The notes: generated from the sequence alone by a model not told the origin. A stretch of DNA of 64,000 nt from Candidatus Freyarchaeota archaeon (GCA_030587365.1 JAUQZE010000035.1:3549-67548); one strand, 5' to 3'; counted from the stretch's first letter, positions 8,044 through 17,559 are shown. Numbers and translations are program-made.

Positions 8044-9276
8044 TTACTCACCGATTTCCCGAGTTTTTTTGGAAAACTTTCTAATGAATATTCCCTTCTC
8101 GATTATCAAAGTTTGAGTAACTATAATCATTACAACGAGCATCCCACTAAAAACCCAGAAGATGGATTCGAAACCAAAGTAAGAGGTTATAAACACCCCC
8201 AGCATAGGACCAACGCTGTAACCCATAGTGTACGCGATGTTAAAAAGACCAGAAGCCGTCCCAAAGCTTTCCATATTTTTACTCCTCAAGGATTCCACCG
8301 CCAAGGGCATCAGTGGGGTAAAAGCCAATGCCCAGAAGATTCCCGTAATCCCCAGTATTAGGAAAAGTAAGGGCACACTGGAAGCGTACGGAATTAGTAG
8401 ACTCAATATACACAGGGCTACAAGTCCGCCTACAATGAATACCTTTCTTCCATACCTGTCTGACATCCTACCCACAATCGGCTGAAAAACAGCAAATGTT
8501 AGAAAAGCCACCCCAAAAAATAATCCAATCTCCGCACTAGACATATTAAATCTCCCACGCAGATAGGGCGGCATAAGTGGTTCGATGAATCCAAAAAATA
8601 TTGCTATCATACTGTTGATAAACACAACTATCAAAACATTTCTGATTCTGATAGCTCCGCCCAGCATCTCACGGTAAGGTATAGAAGCTTCCACAGTTTC
8701 CTTTCTCGCCAACCGCAATCTAATAAGCATATAGAAAAAGGCAGCGAAAGCTACGGAACCTACAATGAAAAATGGTAAACCAAAGTTAATACCACCCAAA
8801 ACTCCACCCACAACCGGCCCAGCGATACTGCCTAGACCAACAGCCCCATTTGCAACACCCAACTTTTCACCCTTATCACTTCCCGGATAAGTATCGGCTA
8901 CAAGAGCTAGGGCAGAAGACCAAGTCGCAGAAGCAGCTAACCCCTGCACCGCTCTGCAAGCAACCAATGCCAAGACGCTCTTGGCGAAGGGATAATACAG
9001 GAAAGACGCTGCCAATAAAATCATTCCCCCCATCATGAAACGTCTTCGCCCATACCTATCCGAAAATAACCCGAAGGGAACTGTCGTAAAGAGCTGCACT
9101 ATAGCAAACGCGGCGAAAATGAGTGCCAAATCAAAATCTGATGCACCTAGAGATAAAACATAGGTTGAAAGAATGGGAACCACTATTCCGTAACCAATGG
9201 AATCAACAAAGAGACATAAAAACACGACTCCCAAAACCTCTCTCGCCGAAGTAATGGAAGCCGCCTTCAGTTTCAA
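8044..9276 (-). CDS. MFS transporter, DHA1-like (copy 3 of 3)
   Basis: About 410 residues with twelve predicted helices. Motif A is GLFSDRYGRR near helix 2 and GRMSDRYGRK in the second half. Motif C is GSIAGPVVGG. It is related to the two neighbouring transporters but has diverged, mostly in the C-terminal half and the shorter tail. I choose the TTG at 9274-9276 because GGTGAG lies six bases upstream of it. A GTG nine codons further upstream is open but lacks such a site. It is the first gene of the tandem array in the direction of transcription. Confidence 0.87.
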   Translation of the reverse strand: MKLKAASITSAREVLGVVFLCLFVDSIGYGIVVPILSTYVLSLGASDFDLALIFAAFAIVQLFTTVPFGLFSDRYGRRRFMMGGMILLAASFLYYPFAKSVLALVACRAVQGLAASATWSSALALVADTYPGSDKGEKLGVANGAVGLGSIAGPVVGGVLGGINFGLPFFIVGSVAFAAFFYMLIRLRLARKETVEASIPYREMLGGAIRIRNVLIVVFINSMIAIFFGFIEPLMPPYLRGRFNMSSAEIGLFFGVAFLTFAVFQPIVGRMSDRYGRKVFIVGGLVALCILSLLIPYASSVPLLFLILGITGIFWALAFTPLMPLAVESLRSKNMESFGTASGLFNIAYTMGYSVGPMLGVFITSYFGFESIFWVFSGMLVVMIIVTQTLIIEKGIFIRKFSKKTREIGE

Positions 9277-9813
9277 AGAATCCTCACCATGACCTTCCTG
9301 CACCGCTGCTAAGAATAACTTACAAACTTTACACTAAGCTATTATACTTTTCCTACCTCATTTTTCGTATGATAACTTTTAACCAAACAGCGGAGCAAAA
9401 AACATACTCAAAAAAAGAAATAAAATAACAAAACTTCCAAAAGACTCCAAAAAAACCACAATCTATGCTCCCAAAAAACATTAAGCTTCAAAATTTGGAA
9501 AATATTCATAAACAAAATAAAGTCTTCAGAGTTTTGCGGCCCTGGTGGGAGATTTCTCTTATTGGAGCCCCTTGGGTATTCATGGAAATGTGCTATAATT
9601 TTCAGCTTATTCTTTGCTTAGATGATCTTGTCCAAAGATAGATGGGTTGTACTCCTGAGCAGTGCAGGACTCAAAGTATGAGTTTGTCCATAGATTATAG
9701 CGCTCCTCGTGAAAAAACCAGCATGAAGCAGCGTTAGCTATTTTTAATAAGGACACAGATAGTGAAGAAATCTTGATAAGATATTGAGCATTGTAATAAA
9801 TGAGGTGATAAAT
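9277..9813. other. Intergenic region upstream of cupin gene
   Basis: A long spacer between divergent genes. The first 200 bp are very A-rich. 9535-9740 is richer in G+C and looks like former coding sequence, but all frames are broken. No structured RNA or repeat was recognised. Confidence 0.25.
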
Positions 9814-10212
9814 TTGAAGGGATTTGTAGGCGTTATTGAGAAAGAAACCAAGAAAAACACCGATTTCCGCCGTGTACTGTACACTGGGAAGTATAGTCAG
9901 CTAGTACTCATGAGCCTTAAGCCTGGTGAAGAAATAGGTGAAGAGACACACGATGATGTTGACCAATTCTTTCGATTTGAGGAAGGGGAAGGAAAAGTGA
10001 TAATTGACGGTGTGGAACACCGTGTAAAGGACGGAAATGCAGTCGTCGTCCCTGCGGGTGCTAGACATAATGTGATCAATACCTCTAAGGCCGCTAATCT
10101 CAAACTTTACACGATTTACTCGCCACCCGAACACCAAGATGGGGTAGTGCGCCGCACCAAAAAAGAAGCGATGGCTAGTGAGGAGCATTTTGACGGAAAA
10201 ACTACAGAATAG
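9814..10212 (+). CDS. Single-domain cupin protein
   Basis: A small cupin of about 132 residues. Cupin motif 1 is present as GEEIGEETHDDVDQFFRFEE, with metal-ligand His and Glu positions. Motif 2 appears as VPAGARHNVIN. It resembles the stand-alone cupins that bind a metal or small ligand, such as the mannose-6-phosphate-isomerase-like group. The chemistry is not predictable. I choose the TTG at 9814 because GAGGTGAT ends four bases upstream. An in-frame TTG at 9784 would swallow that site. The C-terminal 20 residues (charged, with RRTKKEAMASEE) lie outside the fold. It stands alone, divergent from the MFS array. Confidence 0.85.
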   Translation: MKGFVGVIEKETKKNTDFRRVLYTGKYSQLVLMSLKPGEEIGEETHDDVDQFFRFEEGEGKVIIDGVEHRVKDGNAVVVPAGARHNVINTSKAANLKLYTIYSPPEHQDGVVRRTKKEAMASEEHFDGKTTE

Positions 10213-10358
10213 CTCAATATTCAGTATTAAGTGTCATCATTTTTTCTTTTACGAAAAATTTATTCTCTTCTCCAATTCTTACTGCTTAAACAGGTAATGG
10301 ACTTCAAAAAAATAAAAATAGGTAGAAGAGTTAGTAAGGGTAACCTCCCCTATTTCCC

Positions 10359-10814
10359 CTACTTCTCTTTTACTTTGACTTCTACGGGCTTTTCTACGGT
10401 GGTTGGCTCCTTCTTGTGAACCTTCAGTGTGAGAATACCGTCCTTGAGATCCGCCTCTACCTTATCAGGAATAATCTCCTCTGGGAAGCAGATGCATCTG
10501 CTGAATTCATAGGGTCGCTCTCTGTATAGGTAGTTCTTATCCCCCTCCTCCTTCACTTCGCCACTGATTTGCAAAATATCACTGCTCACGTTAACCTTTA
10601 TATCATCCTTTGAAAGTCCAGGGATTTCCGCAGTAACAATGTAACTGTCACCATTGTCCTCCATATTCGTCCTCGGGTAACATCCACCTACTGATCTGAA
10701 TTCCACGATTCTTCTTGAAGGCAGTACTTCGAGCCAAGGTCCAAATAACCCGTATGTTCTATAAATTACATCTGGCTCACAAGCCACTATGTCTCCAATG
10801 TCTACTCTACTCAC
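10359..10814 (-). CDS. Small heat shock protein, Hsp20/alpha-crystallin family
   Basis: 151 residues. An alpha-crystallin domain spans about 50-140, with AEIPGLSKDDIKVNV and the late ADLKDGILTLKV segment. The tail carries VEVKVK in place of the usual I-x-I/V anchor. It is an ATP-independent holdase chaperone. The start is a GTG at 10812-10814 with GGAGGGAT seven bases upstream. The promoter region carries a perfect palindrome between the TATA box and the start (10828-10890), so expression is likely repressed and then induced by stress. A second Hsp20 lies at 45409-45891 without this operator. Confidence 0.93.
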   Translation of the reverse strand: MSRVDIGDIVACEPDVIYRTYGLFGPWLEVLPSRRIVEFRSVGGCYPRTNMEDNGDSYIVTAEIPGLSKDDIKVNVSSDILQISGEVKEEGDKNYLYRERPYEFSRCICFPEEIIPDKVEADLKDGILTLKVHKKEPTTVEKPVEVKVKEK

Positions 10815-10827
10815 TGGTTATCCCTCC

Positions 10828-10890
10828 AGTATACTTCTTTCATTAGTATACAATTTCTGGTTGTATACTAGAAGTAGATATATATAAACC
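10828..10890 (-). promoter_or_regulatory. hsp20 promoter with palindromic operator
   Basis: TAGTATACAA (10844-10853) and its exact reverse complement TTGTATACTA (10861-10870) are separated by 7 bases. A third core, AGTATACT, lies at 10828-10835 near the ribosome binding site. A TATA box (TATATATA within 10877-10890) lies just upstream on the minus strand. A dimeric repressor binding here would block polymerase recruitment or escape, as archaeal heat-shock regulators do. The regulator gene is not in the window. Confidence 0.7.
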
Positions 10891-10987
10891 TTTCGACCAG
10901 CAAACCATTTATCCCAGAAAACGTGTCAAAAAAGAAGGTAAAGAGAGCGGTGTGAAAATCTCGACTCTAGTCTAGTCGAGGAGAAGG

Positions 10988-12856
10988 TTATACATTAAAA
11001 ATTGGTCTTTTTGAAATATGTATGGGTAGTGTTAATTGTTTAAAGGGCTTGTCGCCGATCTTTTTGTGAATTTCTTTCTCAAGCTCTTTCAGGGTCATTT
11101 CGGTTTCTTCTCTGGTTTCTCGAACCCGAACTTTGAGTTTTTCACCCTCCACCTCTTTGTCCCCTACCACTATTATGTAGGGTATCCATTCCTCCTCCGC
11201 CTGTTTTATCCTTCTTGCCACAGTTTCGCTTCGGTCGTCGATATCTACGCGCACTCCTTTGATTTTCTCTGCGAGTTCTTCGGCGAATTTCAGATGTCTT
11301 TCGGCAACCGGAATTATTCGTAGCTGAGTGGGGGAGACCCAGACTGGCAGCATTGGGGGTTTGCCTTCCTTCTTCATTTTTACTGCGGTGTCGAAAAGAG
11401 TGAATAGGTATCTCTCAATGGTGCCGATTACAGCTGAGTGCAGTATGAAGGGGAACTTTTCGTTTCCATCAGCATCCGTGTATTTTATTCCGAACCTCTT
11501 ACTGTTTCCGAAGTCTATCTGAACAGTGCCTATCTCTCTAGGCCTGTTAAGGTCGTCAGCTATATGGTACTCGTTGTTTATCGACCAGTAATAGTTTATT
11601 CCCGGAGGATAGAAACATATGAGCAGATTCTTCTTTCTAGTTTTGGCGAGTTTGAGCAGGAAGTCTTTGTTTCTATTGTAGAAATCTTCTGAGGTCAGGT
11701 TTATGAGCAGCTCATAGTTTCGCCCAAGCTCGTCTAAAGCCTCGTAGATTTTTTCGTGGATTTTGTAGAACCATTCCAAGGATTCCTTCTCGTCTCTGCA
11801 TATTACGTGGAAGTCGGGCATGTGCATCTTTCTGGTTCTGAAGCAGAGTAGCAGCTCACCGCTCTGCTCAAGCCGGTAGCTATCTGCCACCTCAAAGGCT
11901 CCAAAGGGAAGATTCCGGTAACTGATCGTCCAGTCCTTTATCATGGCGAACTGCTGGTGGCAAGCCGCATACCGCATAACAAATTTCTTGTTCTCAACAT
12001 CCAGCTGGTATAATCGGTCGCCGTAGAGTTCCGCGTGCTCCCTCACCGGCTTCATATCCAGATCAAACATGTTGGTTCCCCTAACAGAGTAAACCGGGAT
12101 CCCCAGACCTCTAATAATTCTCTCAGCATACTCTGCTATGAGTTCAAACAGTAGATTTCCCTCAGGACCATACTTCATGTGGCCCCTATCCGAGAAACTC
12201 TCCCAGTTTATATTGTACCTCTTAACCACGCTGATGAATTCGGGTTCCTCACCAGAACCGGGGCTCTCCCTGCCCAACGCCTCTCTTTCCACTAGGATCT
12301 TGAATTCGTCATCCTCACAATTTTTCACATACTCCTCGGCACCGAACTCCTCACCCTCCTTGGTCAGCACCAGAAATCTCTTCGCAATTTTCTTCGGTAC
12401 CTCTTTCGCAACCTCTTCCTTAACCTCTTTCTCCACGGGACGAATCTCCCGGGAAAGCTCTGACATAGGGTGACCCTTGCAACTTAGTTTGAAAGCCTTG
12501 TAGAATCCGAAGGGTGCACGCATCACAGAGCACTCTTCTTTCAGCTTCTCGGCAACACCTTTGAGAATCTCTACTGCCGTTTTTGGATCCGAAAGATTGG
12601 GTGAGAGGTGAGCGTAGGGGTAAACCACTATGTTCTTAGCTCCCACTTGGTCAGTTACCTTTTTTATTTCTGAAGCGGTTTGGTCGATGACATAGGTCTT
12701 ATTTATTTCGTCACCTTTCTCAACTGCTGAAAAAACCACCAAGCACTCTTTAGAACTCCCCTGCTTGATTGATTCATCCTCCAGCTTCTCAGCAATCGGA
12801 GTTTTCTGAGTTACCCTATACGAAAACTCGTCTGAGTGTATGAGTAAAATTCTCAT
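10988..12856 (-). CDS. thrS: Threonyl-tRNA synthetase, archaeal type
   Basis: 622 residues. It charges tRNA-Thr. The N-terminal 140 residues start with MRILLIHSDEF, the archaeal D-Tyr-deacylase-like editing domain that removes serine from tRNA-Thr. The class II core follows: AACHQQFAMIKDWTISYRNLP near 300, motif 2 as YRLEQSGELLLCFRTRK, then MHMPDFHV. The C-terminal anticodon domain begins about 510 with LPVWVSPTQLRIIPV. Length and domain order match full-length archaeal ThrRS with in-cis editing. The ATG at 12854-12856 is clear. The gene stands alone between the hsp20 operator and a small zinc-motif ORF. It is single copy in the window and is the best taxonomic anchor here. Confidence 0.95.
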   Translation of the reverse strand: MRILLIHSDEFSYRVTQKTPIAEKLEDESIKQGSSKECLVVFSAVEKGDEINKTYVIDQTASEIKKVTDQVGAKNIVVYPYAHLSPNLSDPKTAVEILKGVAEKLKEECSVMRAPFGFYKAFKLSCKGHPMSELSREIRPVEKEVKEEVAKEVPKKIAKRFLVLTKEGEEFGAEEYVKNCEDDEFKILVEREALGRESPGSGEEPEFISVVKRYNINWESFSDRGHMKYGPEGNLLFELIAEYAERIIRGLGIPVYSVRGTNMFDLDMKPVREHAELYGDRLYQLDVENKKFVMRYAACHQQFAMIKDWTISYRNLPFGAFEVADSYRLEQSGELLLCFRTRKMHMPDFHVICRDEKESLEWFYKIHEKIYEALDELGRNYELLINLTSEDFYNRNKDFLLKLAKTRKKNLLICFYPPGINYYWSINNEYHIADDLNRPREIGTVQIDFGNSKRFGIKYTDADGNEKFPFILHSAVIGTIERYLFTLFDTAVKMKKEGKPPMLPVWVSPTQLRIIPVAERHLKFAEELAEKIKGVRVDIDDRSETVARRIKQAEEEWIPYIIVVGDKEVEGEKLKVRVRETREETEMTLKELEKEIHKKIGDKPFKQLTLPIHISKRPIFNV

Positions 12857-12921
12857 GCTTACTGCATCCCATCAAAAAATTATTCCTTGAAATCGATTCT
12901 CTGAATATCTAATAAACATAT

Positions 12922-13056
12922 TTATAACTTGTGGTATCCTACCAGAACTACTCCGCACATTGGACATATCTTGAGGATCGGTTCGGGCTGAAGCTGCTTG
13001 ATGAGTGGTGAGGGTAGCTCTGGTTTCGCCTCGCTTTCTGTTAGTTCTCCTGTCAT
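12922..13056 (-). CDS. Possible 44-residue protein with one CPMCG knuckle
   Basis: A short open frame starting ATG ACA GGA GAA. It encodes a charged, Pro-rich N-terminus and then ILKICPMCGVVLVGYHKL. The single CxxC knuckle near the C-terminus looks like half of a zinc ribbon, so metal binding would need dimerisation. It lies directly upstream of thrS on the same strand, with 65 bp between. A GGGGCGAT sequence lies about six bases before the ATG. No homologue is recognised. It could also be a 3' remnant of a longer zinc-ribbon gene. Confidence 0.4.
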   Translation of the reverse strand: MTGELTESEAKPELPSPLIKQLQPEPILKICPMCGVVLVGYHKL

Positions 13057-13526
13057 TTAAAATCGCCCCTGTTTCATTGTTGAAAAGCCAGTCCTTTGTA
13101 TTACACATTAACCCCTCAAAAATTTTACACTGCACTTTGAAAATTATTGTCTGTGCGCCACGATGGGGCTATAGTAAAATTTATATATATCTGCCGTAAA
13201 ACTATGGTATAAATAATACATATGGGCTTTATCTCCTCAATTGGAAGGTGGACTATCCGGAGAAGCTAGAGGTGTAACAGAACAAAATCAAGCGAAAGAA
13301 CCAAATCCCTTACAAGCTGTAGCTCACTTGAATGTTTCCGCTAACCGAAAAGGTACCTGTTAAGCCATAGATTAGAATACGTTAGGAGTAGGGGTTCGCC
13401 TTCATTATTGAGGAGGTGTTGGCCCGCCACGATTGGCTACAAATTTATGTACAAGATATGCAAAAAAAGGTTCTTCAAATAGAAAATTTACTATCTCTTG
13501 CATAAGTAAAAAGGGGGTTTTGGAGG
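13057..13526. other. Intergenic region upstream of the CocE hydrolase, with possible relic
   Basis: A TATA-like run (atttatatatat) sits near 13178-13190. On the plus strand, about 13348-13482 is open in one frame and ends with a Cys-Lys-rich stretch (YKICKKRFFK) reminiscent of zinc-finger starts of transposases. It lacks a start and the pattern is weak. No intact gene is seen. Confidence 0.2.
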
Positions 13527-15308
13527 ATGCAATTAAGTAGAAAATGGAAAGTTTCGGATAGGCAGTACAATATTATTGAGGAACGCGACGTAAACGTCAC
13601 AATGAGCGACGGTGTTGATATAAACTTGGATGTGTTCCGCCCGGATGCGGAGGGCAAGTTTCCGGCTTTGCTGTCGATGTCACCATACTCGAAAGAAGCT
13701 CAATCGGTACGCGCCTGGCCCGCTGCTATGGGGAAATCCCTTGTTGGGGGATTTGTCAACGCTATCTTAGAGGCGGGTCCCACCGATTTCTTTGTGCGCC
13801 GAGGCTATGTACACATCATTGGCTCTGTGCGCGGATCAGGGAAATCAGGAGGGGCGTATGCTTTTTTCTCATCTAGAGAGATTAGAGACAATTATGAGCT
13901 TGTGGAATGGGCTGCTGGTCAGCCGTGGTGCGATGGGAATGTGGGTATGATGGGTATCTCCTACTTTGCCATAAATCAATTTTTGACTGCTGCACTGCAG
14001 CCGCCGCACCTTAAGGCTATCGCCCCCATTCACGGTCTTACGGATTTGTACAGAGATGTGAGTTATCACGGTGGAATCATGAACCCTGTGTTTGCCATCC
14101 AGTGGGCCGCAACCAATCTTGTTACTCACACATGTGTTCAGATAACCCGGGAGAAACTGGGCAATAATGCATTCGATCAAGCAATCAAACGAGCGCTACA
14201 GGATAAGGACATCAGCGCGAGATCCGGACTTGTTGAGGTTTTAAAAAACCCCGACAATCCTCTGATGACTTTTGTCATAGAAGGTCTCTTTCATCCTACG
14301 GACGGTCCTTTCTGGAGGGAGCGTAGTGTAAATTTCGATACCATTAGGATACCCACCTATATCGCTGGGGACTATTCAATGCTTTCATTACACCTGCCCG
14401 GGGCGTTCCGCAGTTGGGAAAATCTAAAGGTCGCACCTAAGAAAATGGTTATTGGGGGGCATTGGGGAGAAGCAGATAGGCCGTTCTACCAGTTCCATTA
14501 CGAGATGCTGCGGTGGTTCGATTACTGGCTCAAAGGAATAGACACCGGCATTATGGAGGAGCCGCCCGTTAGGATTTTCGTAACCGGCGCAAACGAATGG
14601 AAGACCACAGATGACTGGCCCATACCGGGTACAATCTGGATTCCCTTCTACCTGCACCCTAGCAGTGTCCTGTGCGAGATGGAGCCCTGGCCCGACGAGA
14701 GCAACGATTCCTTCGAGGACTCCCCAAACAAACGCGGGAGCCTGAAGTACTATTCCCCACCCCTGGTGGAACCCACCGAAGTCATCGGCCCCATAGCATT
14801 GAACCTCTTTGCCTCCTGCACCGCGTCCGACGCGAACTTCTTCATCAGCCTGTGGGACATGGATCCAGAGGGAAAAGAAACCCTGCTCACCAGGGGTTGG
14901 CTCAAGGGCTCGCATCGGGAGGTGGACCCCAAACGGTCTAAACCGTGGCAACCTTTCCACCCCCACACTGATCCGCAGCCTCTAACACCGGGCGAAATTT
15001 ACGAGTTCAACATTGAGGTCATTCCCACGTGCAACCTGTTTAAGGTGGGCCACCGGATTGGACTCAAGATAAGCGGCGTAGACGATGAGGAACCAAAGAG
15101 CATTATCGATTTAACTTTCACGCCTCATCTTTGGAGCCAAACGCCCAAGACAGTGACGGTTTACCATTATGCAGATTACCCATCCCATCTGCTTCTGCCA
15201 ATTACCAAGGGAAACATTGTTGGTACCTGGATTTCGGGAGGAAACATGTACTTAACACCTGAAGAATTGAAAATGTATGATTATGCGTTTGAGTCTGCGC
15301 GCAGGTAA
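13527..15308 (+). CDS. CocE/NonD-family hydrolase (X-Pro dipeptidyl-peptidase-like)
   Basis: 593 residues. The N-terminal alpha/beta hydrolase has an RGYVHIIGSVRGSGKSGG segment. The nucleophile elbow is GMMGISYFA (Ser near residue 150), in the GxSYxA form typical of the cocaine esterase/X-Pro peptidase family. A helical cap follows. The C-terminal jelly-roll (about 400-590) contains the GPIALNLFASCTASDANFF and GHRIGLKIS segments seen in these enzymes. The substrate could be an ester, amide or acyl-peptide. No signal peptide or membrane helix is present, so it is probably cytosolic. The ATG at 13527 follows GGAGG closely. A decayed second copy of the C-terminal domain lies convergently at 15694-16233. 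Confidence 0.88.
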   Translation: MQLSRKWKVSDRQYNIIEERDVNVTMSDGVDINLDVFRPDAEGKFPALLSMSPYSKEAQSVRAWPAAMGKSLVGGFVNAILEAGPTDFFVRRGYVHIIGSVRGSGKSGGAYAFFSSREIRDNYELVEWAAGQPWCDGNVGMMGISYFAINQFLTAALQPPHLKAIAPIHGLTDLYRDVSYHGGIMNPVFAIQWAATNLVTHTCVQITREKLGNNAFDQAIKRALQDKDISARSGLVEVLKNPDNPLMTFVIEGLFHPTDGPFWRERSVNFDTIRIPTYIAGDYSMLSLHLPGAFRSWENLKVAPKKMVIGGHWGEADRPFYQFHYEMLRWFDYWLKGIDTGIMEEPPVRIFVTGANEWKTTDDWPIPGTIWIPFYLHPSSVLCEMEPWPDESNDSFEDSPNKRGSLKYYSPPLVEPTEVIGPIALNLFASCTASDANFFISLWDMDPEGKETLLTRGWLKGSHREVDPKRSKPWQPFHPHTDPQPLTPGEIYEFNIEVIPTCNLFKVGHRIGLKISGVDDEEPKSIIDLTFTPHLWSQTPKTVTVYHYADYPSHLLLPITKGNIVGTWISGGNMYLTPEELKMYDYAFESARR

Positions 15309-15693
15309 AGCCATTAGCGTGATCCATCCTGCTTTCAAATTCCCTACCCTTTATTTTTTTATTGTTAAACCAGTCTGACGTCTCAACACTATTTGAAGTG
15401 CCTCAGGAAAACTAAAAGAGAGAGAAAAATCCATCTCTTTAAATGTGGTATACCTAATTATCGGAAATTGAAGCTTTCGATTGCCACCAGTGAAATGGTC
15501 ACAGAACCTAATCAGATTAATCCTGCCTTGCAGAAGGTTTTTGATTCCGGAGTCCATGCGGTGTTGGATGTGCGCATTAATCCGAAAGTTTAGACGATTC
15601 TGGATTATCTGTGGGCGAGTTCTTACAATCCTGCCACTTACCTAGACCGCTTGCGCCGACGACCACTACTAAAGGAGTAATAGCCCCCCTTGA
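15309..15693. other. Intergenic region with an orphan coding-like frame
   Basis: On the plus strand one frame runs from about 15480 to 15681 with a single stop (TAG at 15591-15593). It reads TSEMVTEPNQINPALQKVFD before the stop and ILDYLWASSYNPATYLDRL after it. The smooth continuation across one stop suggests a decayed gene fragment. I do not recognise the family. Confidence 0.25.
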
Positions 15694-16233
15694 TCATAGG
15701 CCCACCCAATATATACAACCGGTTGGACCGCCTGTATCTTGGATTTCTGGAGCATCAGGAATGACTGGCAAGAGCAGGTGGGACCGGCGTTCCAGGTCAT
15801 GGTAAACGGATATCTTGGTAGGGACATCCCCCATCAAGGCTACTGAGTCTAATGTGCTATCGTTCTCGTAAGTAGGGTCCTCACTTGTTATCTGCACCCA
15901 AACTTATGTCCAGCCTTGAAGGTAAGGAATAGGGGTTGAATTTCAATCTGAAAATCGTAGATTGTGTTTGGTTCCAGAGTAACCGGATTTTGGAAGGAAT
16001 GCCAAGGCTGTCCCGGTTTGGACTTAGCCTCATTCACTTTTCTAAATGAAGCCTTGGGGTTGCCTAATGTCCACACCCTAACCTTGCCGTCAGGCGCGAC
16101 TTCTCCTACCTTCACGAACCACACCCACGTGGACGTATCCTCTGTATCGGTAGAGCCGTAAAGAGTGATGCTTAGCGGACCCCAATTGGTCAATGCCTGA
16201 TAGAGCTAAGGACACTTCCAAAGAACCAGGTTC
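15694..16233 (-). pseudogene. Frameshifted remnant of a CocE/NonD hydrolase C-terminal domain
   Basis: Three overlapping minus-strand pieces join into the jelly-roll domain of a CocE-family hydrolase. The core piece has NWGPLSITLYGSTDTED, KVNEAKSKPGQPWHSF and TFKAGHKFG. They match GPIALNLFASCTASDANFF, RSKPWQPF and FKVGHRIG of the intact gene at 13527-15308. A one-base shift near 15897 moves the frame to QITSEDPTYENDSTLD, which continues to YHDLERRSHLLLPV (intact gene: YHYADYPSHLLLP). A second shift lies near 16205. The catalytic hydrolase domain is absent. It is therefore a dead fragment, diverged well beyond a recent copy of its neighbour. Confidence 0.75.
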
Positions 16234-16335
16234 CATAAAACTAACAATTCCATAATAGTAAAAAAGGTACTTCATAATTGTAATAAAAAGAAGGAAAAAT
16301 TTTGGTAAGTAGCTTCACACAAGTATCTGCGGTTT

Positions 16336-17169
16336 TTACGTTTTTTCTTTCTTCACTTGTTTTTTTGGGGATTCTTTCTTTTTCATCAGCCTATCTAAAA
16401 CTCCGATGATTCCCAAAGCAAAGAATGTTGTTGCTATTATTATTAAACCCATCCCTGGTAAAGAACGTACATTCCCCTGGAAAGCAAACCCAAAGCCCAT
16501 TATAATATAAGTCGTGAGGCCGAGTGCGAATCCTAGAGACCTGCCGCTCCTGTTTTTCCAGGCTAGAATGTAGAAGAGAATCGTCGTCGGAATTACAATT
16601 GCAGCAAGGTAGATGGATATTGGGAATTCGTCTGGAATTAGCACTACTAGTGGGTCATAAAGTATGTTCGTCGGTATTAGACTACCTGATTGGCCTATTG
16701 GGACGAAATTTTGGAATATGCTTTTTAGAGTTATGTACCAAGGGTTCCCTATGAACTGCCCCGTAAAACCGTATGAGAAAACCTCGAACAAAATTCTCGT
16801 CTCAGCAATGCTTGACTCTACAGTTAATTGGTGGAATAATGCAACTGCTACAATTAATGCTGGGAGGGCGTAGAGCTGCTTAACTCCTACCATCACCAAT
16901 CCAATGGTAGATGTGATTCCTGCGGCAATTAAAAACGTTAATACTATCATTGCATGCATATTAAGTTGCAGAATGTCTTCAACAACCAAGAAGTTACAAA
17001 AGAAAAATGCTGAAAGCACGGCGAAGAATGCGATAAAAAGCCAGGTGAGTTTTTCCCGCATTTTTAAATAGCGTCTAACAAGGTAGGCCGCGCAGGCTGC
17101 GGAAAGGGCGGAAGTTATTAGATAAGCTAACGGCTCGTAAAGACCAGTAAACGTAGTGGATACTGACAA
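16336..17169 (-). CDS. Polytopic membrane protein, unknown family
   Basis: 277 residues with about eight hydrophobic segments from residue 10 to 260 and a Lys-rich cytoplasmic tail (KKKESPKKQVKKEKT). A loop near 130-175 contains YGFTGQFIGNPWYITLKSI and may be extracellular. No transporter or enzyme motif was recognised. The start is TTG at 17167-17169 with GAGGTG eight bases upstream, the same type of start used widely in this window. It is convergent with nothing nearby: a dead hydrolase fragment lies downstream. The function is unknown. Confidence 0.7.
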   Translation of the reverse strand: MSVSTTFTGLYEPLAYLITSALSAACAAYLVRRYLKMREKLTWLFIAFFAVLSAFFFCNFLVVEDILQLNMHAMIVLTFLIAAGITSTIGLVMVGVKQLYALPALIVAVALFHQLTVESSIAETRILFEVFSYGFTGQFIGNPWYITLKSIFQNFVPIGQSGSLIPTNILYDPLVVLIPDEFPISIYLAAIVIPTTILFYILAWKNRSGRSLGFALGLTTYIIMGFGFAFQGNVRSLPGMGLIIIATTFFALGIIGVLDRLMKKKESPKKQVKKEKT

Positions 17170-17559
17170 TTCTATAACACCTCTTTTTTCTCTTATTTGT
17201 ATTTGTATTTGAATTTGTTACCCTTTTCATTAAAAAAGGGGTAACCCCACTCACTTCGTTAATATGAGGTCATTATTATCTGTATATTTGTTTTTTTATA
17301 TATTTTTCCTTAATAGTCTTAGGTGATGCAGAATCACTCGACTTTTTCGATGTTTTCTGAAAGGGGGTCTGCCTGTTTTGTTCCTTTCCCTCCCCCTCTT
17401 CTTGTTTCTTGGCTCTTCTTGCTTAGACCGCCGTCATGATTAGACCGTAGCTGAAGTGCTCCATCTGAACTACAAGAGTCTCCGCCGGTTTGCCGCGTGA
17501 GAAAACCAAAAAGTTAATAACTCACCTTTATAACGGTATTTATAGTGAGGTCGGAAAGC
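17170..17559. other. Intergenic region between divergent genes
   Basis: It contains a hairpin-capable ACCCTTTT/AAAAGGGGT near 17219-17241. A short minus-strand ORF (17423-17509, 28 codons, containing ETLVVQMEHFSYGL) is present. Its downstream sequence continues in another frame to 17334 with a basic, gene-like composition. A TATA-like sequence (ctttataa) lies near 17525 for the gene at 17560. Confidence 0.25.

Noticed and set aside
12138..12473. 111-codon plus-strand frame inside thrS
   Set aside because: Ser-rich antisense shadow of the ThrRS linker.
12872..13135. 87-codon minus-strand frame upstream of thrS
   Set aside because: Its composition is not coding-like and it conflicts with the 44-codon CPMCG frame.
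14424..14966. 180-codon minus-strand open frame inside the CocE hydrolase
   Set aside because: Antisense shadow; the composition is Gly/Val/Arg-rich with no family features.
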